Shown here: positions 60,510 to 64,000 of the stretch, one piece after another
Layout: the number at the start of each line of letters is the position of its first letter
Numbering within the stretch: position 1 is the stretch's first letter
DNA from: Anaerotignum sp.
Lineage (GTDB): Bacteria > Bacillota > Clostridia > Lachnospirales > Anaerotignaceae
Length of the DNA: 64,000 bases
Reading direction: 5' to 3'
Assembly (NCBI RefSeq): GCF_030625865.1
Contig: NZ_DAOUQB010000013.1
Coordinates: forward strand, 1 to 64,000
Program-made: the position numbers and the translations under genes
Notes under the pieces: model-generated
Told to the model about the DNA's origin: nothing
What the model saw: only the letters and a program-made list of their open reading frames with translations
Database searches by the model: none

Positions 60510-60855
60510 ATTCCATTTCCCCTTTTACTAATTTTTTTCTTCCCACATGACTACACAGTCTGTAAACTCTTTATTATATTATCACACTACCACGCTAAAG
60601 TAAAGAGGTTTTTCAACTTTTGCTAAATTCTTTTTTCATTATAACATAAAAAAGTAGGCAGCTCATGCCGCCCACTAATTATATTAGAATATCTCTCTTT
60701 ATTGCCTGATTTAGTGATTTTATCCGCTAAATTCCTTAATAGTAAAGTCTCTCCTTCTGAAAAGCTCTTGTCTATGGACATTCCTATTGCTAATAAAAAA
60801 CATATTACTCCTGAAATCTGCCTGAACAAAAATAGCACTAGCTTTTACCACTTCA

Positions 60856-62418
60856 TTAGTGAGTCATTTTAATCACTAATAGTTTTTGCCCAGGATAGAT
60901 TTTATCCGGATCCTCAATGTCGTTCACCATTAAAATACGCTCGATTGTAGTATCAAAATGTTTTGCAATTGTCCAAAGGCTATCTCCGGGCTGCACGGTA
61001 TAAATCACCGCCCCTGCTACTGGTCTTTGTGTATTTTCGCAGTCTTTCAAACAGATATCCGTTACAAGCTGTGAAGTTTCTTCTCTTCTAGCATCCACTT
61101 CAAGCATAATCGAGGCAAGCAATTCCCCTTCTTGGTCAGATAAAATTTGGAAATCAATTTCTTCCAGATTACCTTTTGTATTGATCTCATCCTGAGCCGT
61201 TACACCCTTCATTTCTATTTTCTGACTAAATGGAATTCCTCTTTTCAGCATACAAACAGCGTGGTCATCTTCCTGACAGAAATACATAATTTCTACTGTT
61301 AGTACCCCTTCTACCTCTATCATGTCATCTTGCGCATTTACATCTTGAATCAAAAGATTTCCCCATGCTTTTCCAGCTTGTAACATCGGGCGTTCTTCTT
61401 TATCCAATGTAATTTTTTCTTTTATTGAAAATTGATTTTTTGTTCTTCCTACAGAAACCGGATATGTCACAGTTTCCCGCATAACCTCTGTCTCCATACC
61501 CGGAGCATAGGCATCTGTTACTACGTCTTTTTCTACCACATCCCACGCAGATAGTTCCCCTAAAATGGTAACATCTACGTCAAGAATTCTTGGTTCACCA
61601 TCATCATCAAGTTCTGTTTTAATCGAAGTTTCATCAATCGTTAGATTCAAATCTACTATACTTTTCGGCGTAATTCCCTCAGCTTCCAAATACCCATTAA
61701 AGGGAATTTTTTCACTCCACACGTGTACAGTTCCTGTACCTTGGTCATCGGTATATAAAATATCCATTAATAAATTGCTGCGGATCATTACTTTTCCATC
61801 CATGGGACGAATTTCTTCATCTGCTAAGCAAAATTCAGCGGATAGTACTTCTCCAACCGCTGCTGCCGTTTGCGGTAAAGTAATCTCTTCCTTAACGGTA
61901 AACCTATCCCTTTTCTCAGCCACAACCTCTTCCATACGAAGTTTGCCCTCCAAAAAGGCCATTCCTTTGCCCTCACTGGGTACAACTGCTTCCACTTTAT
62001 GTACACGGTCTGCATTTGCTGTTATCCCGATTACGGCCTTAACTCCCAGCTTTCTATCATTGATTACTTCACAATCTAAATGCTCCAGCACTGTTGTCAA
62101 TTTTACCTGCATATCCTTTTCCAATCCATCCATATAAATAATATCTTCAATAGGTAAACTGGAATTCATTGCATAAATTGCATCTTCTCCTTTGTCAGAA
62201 GAATATAGGATGTTGAGATCCAAATCACCTGAGAAGTTAATACGATCTTCTCCCACCCGTACATCCTTCATTTTAATCTTACCACGGCAACACAAAACTT
62301 CATTTACGTCAGGCTTGCTGTCAGGCGCGATGATATCCCCTTCCAGCAAGATCTGAGAGGCTTGTTTCCCACCTTGCTGTTTCAATACAATTTCTTCTCT
62401 TTCCCATTCCATCGGCAT
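60856..62418 (-). CDS. sipL: Spore coat morphogenetic protein SipL-like (DUF3794 repeats + LysM)
   Basis: A 520-aa protein with its start behind AAGGAGG. Three DUF3794/SPOCS beta domains come first: about 25-125 with GDIIAPDSKPDVNEVL, about 170-290, and about 320-450. A C-terminal LysM domain follows (about 470-517, YTVQPGDSLWTIAKHF, then IYPGQKLLVI). Domain order and length match SipL, the clostridial functional counterpart of SpoVID that binds SpoIVA and tethers the coat to the forespore. It indicates a sporulating organism. No clear sigma-E promoter could be identified upstream. Confidence 0.9.
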   Translation of the reverse strand: MPMEWEREEIVLKQQGGKQASQILLEGDIIAPDSKPDVNEVLCCRGKIKMKDVRVGEDRINFSGDLDLNILYSSDKGEDAIYAMNSSLPIEDIIYMDGLEKDMQVKLTTVLEHLDCEVINDRKLGVKAVIGITANADRVHKVEAVVPSEGKGMAFLEGKLRMEEVVAEKRDRFTVKEEITLPQTAAAVGEVLSAEFCLADEEIRPMDGKVMIRSNLLMDILYTDDQGTGTVHVWSEKIPFNGYLEAEGITPKSIVDLNLTIDETSIKTELDDDGEPRILDVDVTILGELSAWDVVEKDVVTDAYAPGMETEVMRETVTYPVSVGRTKNQFSIKEKITLDKEERPMLQAGKAWGNLLIQDVNAQDDMIEVEGVLTVEIMYFCQEDDHAVCMLKRGIPFSQKIEMKGVTAQDEINTKGNLEEIDFQILSDQEGELLASIMLEVDARREETSQLVTDICLKDCENTQRPVAGAVIYTVQPGDSLWTIAKHFDTTIERILMVNDIEDPDKIYPGQKLLVIKMTH

Positions 62419-62836
62419 AAAAAACCTCCTTTGCTATTCTTGCGGCAGCTTTCAGACACTGATTTCGGGCTTTTCCCTTTTTTCGGTCACCATCCACCCT
62501 TTGTCTATATATAAATATATTGAACTTCTTCTATTGTATTCCAAAAACTCGGGAATTCTCGTAAAAATTCTTCAATGCACACGCAATCATAAAAGCAAAC
62601 TTACAAAGAAAAACTCCCAGGCGCATAAATTATATTTTAATAATTATGCACATGGGAGTTTTTACGTCTAGACCAAAATATTAGAGCAAGAAAACTATCC
62701 TCACAAAGGAAATTTTATTAAGTTTGAAAATAATTATATTTCAGTGCATACCGCTACAATCTCATGCTCTAAACAAATCATTTCTGCATAAAATAAAATG
62801 ACGCTCAATTTTTCATCAAATTCTACGCTGATACCT
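62419..62836 (-). other. Intergenic region between lepB and sipL
   Basis: It holds the terminator at 62609-62663 and the sipL leader. Near 62535 the minus strand reads AATACAAT, close to a sigma-E -10 (CATACAAT), but no -35 of the right kind precedes it. A 37-codon open frame directly after lepB has no start codon or ribosome site and is not called. Confidence 0.4.
62609..62663. terminator. Terminator downstream of lepB
   Basis: An 11-bp stem AAAAACTCCCA/TGGGAGTTTTT is continued by a GCGCATAA/TTATGCAC inner stem. A- and T-rich flanks allow both directions. Confidence 0.9.
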
Positions 62837-63340
62837 TTAATAATCTTTCATCTGATTTAAAGGAAACCAGCGAAAAAATACTTTCCCAATTAAGTCATCC
62901 GAAGAAATGACACCCATTTGTCGGCTATCATAGCTCAATTCTCGATTATCTCCCATAACAAACACCGAATTTTTAGGAATTACCATATCCACAATACCAT
63001 TCGTTTCTCCATTTACATAGTCCTCCTCCAATATCTCTCCATTTATTTCAACAGAACCATCCACTAATAAACGAATATGATCACCCTCTGTGGCAAGTAT
63101 TCGCTTCAGCACCGTTTTTTCCTTTCCTTTATCATTATATTGAAAAACAACAATGTCTCCCTTTTCATACCATCCCATTTGTACAAAAAAACGGCTCATA
63201 CAAACAATATCTCCGTCATTTAATGTTGGATCCATAGAACTTCCCTCAAGTTTCATTGGCCAAAAAAAGAAAAAAAATATTAATAAAATTATTCCTGCAC
63301 GCAGAATTACATTTCCCCAATCTTTCAAAACCTCATTCAA
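62837..63340 (-). CDS. lepB: Type I signal peptidase
   Basis: A 167-aa membrane peptidase. One N-terminal membrane segment (about 10-28) is followed by catalytic Ser35 (EGSSMDPTL) and Lys79 (TVLKRILATEGD), the NGEILEEDY region and the C-terminal box GDNRELSYDSRQMG. It removes Sec signal peptides, for instance that of the SLH protein. The ribosome site GAGAGG is 13 nt from the start, rather far. Confidence 0.95.
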   Translation of the reverse strand: MNEVLKDWGNVILRAGIILLIFFFFFWPMKLEGSSMDPTLNDGDIVCMSRFFVQMGWYEKGDIVVFQYNDKGKEKTVLKRILATEGDHIRLLVDGSVEINGEILEEDYVNGETNGIVDMVIPKNSVFVMGDNRELSYDSRQMGVISSDDLIGKVFFRWFPLNQMKDY

Positions 63341-63402
63341 AGCACTTTACCTCTCATTGCAATTATTTATCCAATAAACAAAAACTTACACCTCTATATA
63401 AA

Positions 63403-63430
63403 AGTATACAAATTTCTCCAAAAATAGCAA
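63403..63430 (-). promoter_or_regulatory. Promoter of lepB
   Basis: On the minus strand TTGCTA (63430-63425), a 16-bp spacer and TATACT (63408-63403). The rest of the 63341-63678 interval is A/T-rich and holds only this and the terminator at 63459-63488. Confidence 0.6.
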
Positions 63431-63458
63431 GCTAAAACCACTGTTATTTTTTTCCTAG

Positions 63459-63488
63459 CAATAAAAAATACCAATCTTATAGATTGGC
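63459..63488 (-). terminator. Terminator after the ACT-domain gene
   Basis: A 7-bp stem CCAATCT/AGATTGG with a 3-nt loop, followed on the minus strand by TATTTTTTATT. It lies 190 nt past the ACT-domain stop. Confidence 0.65.
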
Positions 63489-63678
63489 AAGTATTACTTT
63501 AATATAGAAGTTAAATAATTATTGATTTTAAAGATCTTTAAATACAATTTTAATTTCAATGTTCAAAAAATTCTTTATTAGTTTAACCTTTAAAAGGAAA
63601 AATAAATCTATCCTTTTATTTGTAAAAATTTATTGGAAATGGTAATAATTTTTATTTACTCCAATGCCGGAAGTAAGT

Positions 63679-64000
63679 TTATTTTTTATTCTTAAAATTC
63701 CACCCTTTTAATTCCAACTGTTTTTGTGCTAGTAGTACATTGTCTTTCTTAATGAATATATAGTCAGTGTCAAAAGTTGAAACAGCAAAAATACTAATAT
63801 CTTTTTCTGCTAAACATCCTGATATTCCAGCAAGTATCCCTACTAGTGAAAAGTCCATCTGTCCCACCACACGAAAACCTACCCATCCATCTTCATGTTT
63901 TTCCACATCCTGCGGCAAGCATTCCGTAGGGCAAACCAATGAAAGTTCTTGATCTGTCCTCGACCAAAAACTAAACTCTCCTAACTCTTCAATCTTGTGC
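63679..64000 (-). CDS. ACT-domain protein, C-terminal part (cut by window edge)
   Basis: The frame is open to the right end of the window (about 107 codons), so its start lies outside. A TTG at 63939 is inside the domain and is not a credible start. The C-terminal ~65 residues match the small ACT-domain proteins with FRVVGQMDFSLVGILAGIS and ISIFAVSTFDTDYIFIK. The segment before carries ELSLVCPTECLP, typical of the same family. Such two-ACT proteins are thought to bind amino acids, but their role is mostly unknown. Confidence 0.85.
   Translation of the reverse strand, partial: HKIEELGEFSFWSRTDQELSLVCPTECLPQDVEKHEDGWVGFRVVGQMDFSLVGILAGISGCLAEKDISIFAVSTFDTDYIFIKKDNVLLAQKQLELKGWNFKNKK

Noticed and set aside
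60623-60838. 71-codon minus-strand frame with GTG start and hydrophobic N-terminus
   Set aside because: No ribosome site before the GTG, a stop codon four codons upstream, and no recognisable family. The nearby GGAGTAATATG gives only a 27-codon frame.
62700-62836. 37-codon open frame directly after lepB ending ...CLEHEIVAVCTEI
   Set aside because: The residues look protein-like, but there is no standard start codon early in the frame and no ribosome site. At most it is a remnant.
1-64000. CRISPR arrays, insertion sequences, prophage genes, c-di-GMP riboswitches
   Set aside because: I looked for regular direct repeats, transposase motifs, phage structural proteins and the GEMM-type core and found none. 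The two tRNA genes show no duplicated 3' ends that would mark integration.

Overview
The window is chromosomal DNA of a low-GC, motile, endospore-forming anaerobic clostridium. The evidence is an electron-bifurcating-type acyl-CoA dehydrogenase/Etf operon, a Firmicutes-type flagellar and chemotaxis gene set (FliY, CheC, CheD, CheV, FliW/CsrA, FlbD) and a SipL-like spore coat morphogenetic protein. Gene content fits the Lachnospirales (an Anaerotignum-like relative is one possibility), but this is inference from family content, not a database match. There are no rRNA genes, CRISPR arrays, insertion sequences or prophage modules.

Layout: 0-4.4 kb holds acd-etfB-etfA (minus strand, etfA cut by the window edge), driven by a near-perfect sigma-54 promoter and divergent from a PAS/AAA+ sigma-54 activator. 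4.4-8.3 kb holds ftsH, a self-operator MarR regulator and murA (minus), then a tRNA-Gly. 8.7-12.2 kb (plus) holds an unrecognised 515-aa protein and a two-gene unit of a divergent FtsE-like ATPase, without FtsX, and a membrane-anchored C39-like peptidase. 12.2-35.5 kb is a large minus-strand flagellar region, read from the right: fliK-flgD-flgE-flbD-motAB-fliM-fliY-cheY-fliOPQR-flhBA-fliA-flgF-flgG-cheC-cheD-cheV and fliD-fliS-fliT-like. It is interrupted at 15.7-17.3 kb by a plus-strand ParA + ComFB-domain gene pair. The usual flhF/flhG and fliL positions are empty, and the early flgB-fliJ block is not in this window.

35.5-36.4 kb is gene-free and rich in inverted repeats. A tRNA-Arg and a MerR/TipA-like regulator follow. 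37.9-47.5 kb (minus) is a surface module: a YlqG-like FliK-domain protein, a YlqH-like FlhB C-terminal domain protein, a PilZ protein and a ~1725-aa SLH-anchored surface protein, then two tandem beta-sandwich-repeat proteins with no signal peptide. 47.6-52.1 kb (plus) is cheA-cheW-cheR-cheB. 52.4-57.1 kb (plus) is flgM-flgN-flgK-flgL-DUF6470-fliW-csrA. 57.2-60.5 kb (minus) is a polar amino acid ABC transporter with a DapF-like racemase. 60.9-64 kb (minus) holds sipL, a type I signal peptidase and the end of an ACT-domain gene.

Taken together, the window encodes most of the flagellar export gate, switch, motor, late hook-filament junction and chemotaxis phosphorelay, with the FliA/FlgM and FliW/CsrA checkpoint pairs. 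The least explained parts are the ParA-ComFB pair, the FtsE-like/C39 pair, and the YlqG/YlqH/PilZ/S-layer module with its neighbouring beta-sandwich proteins.
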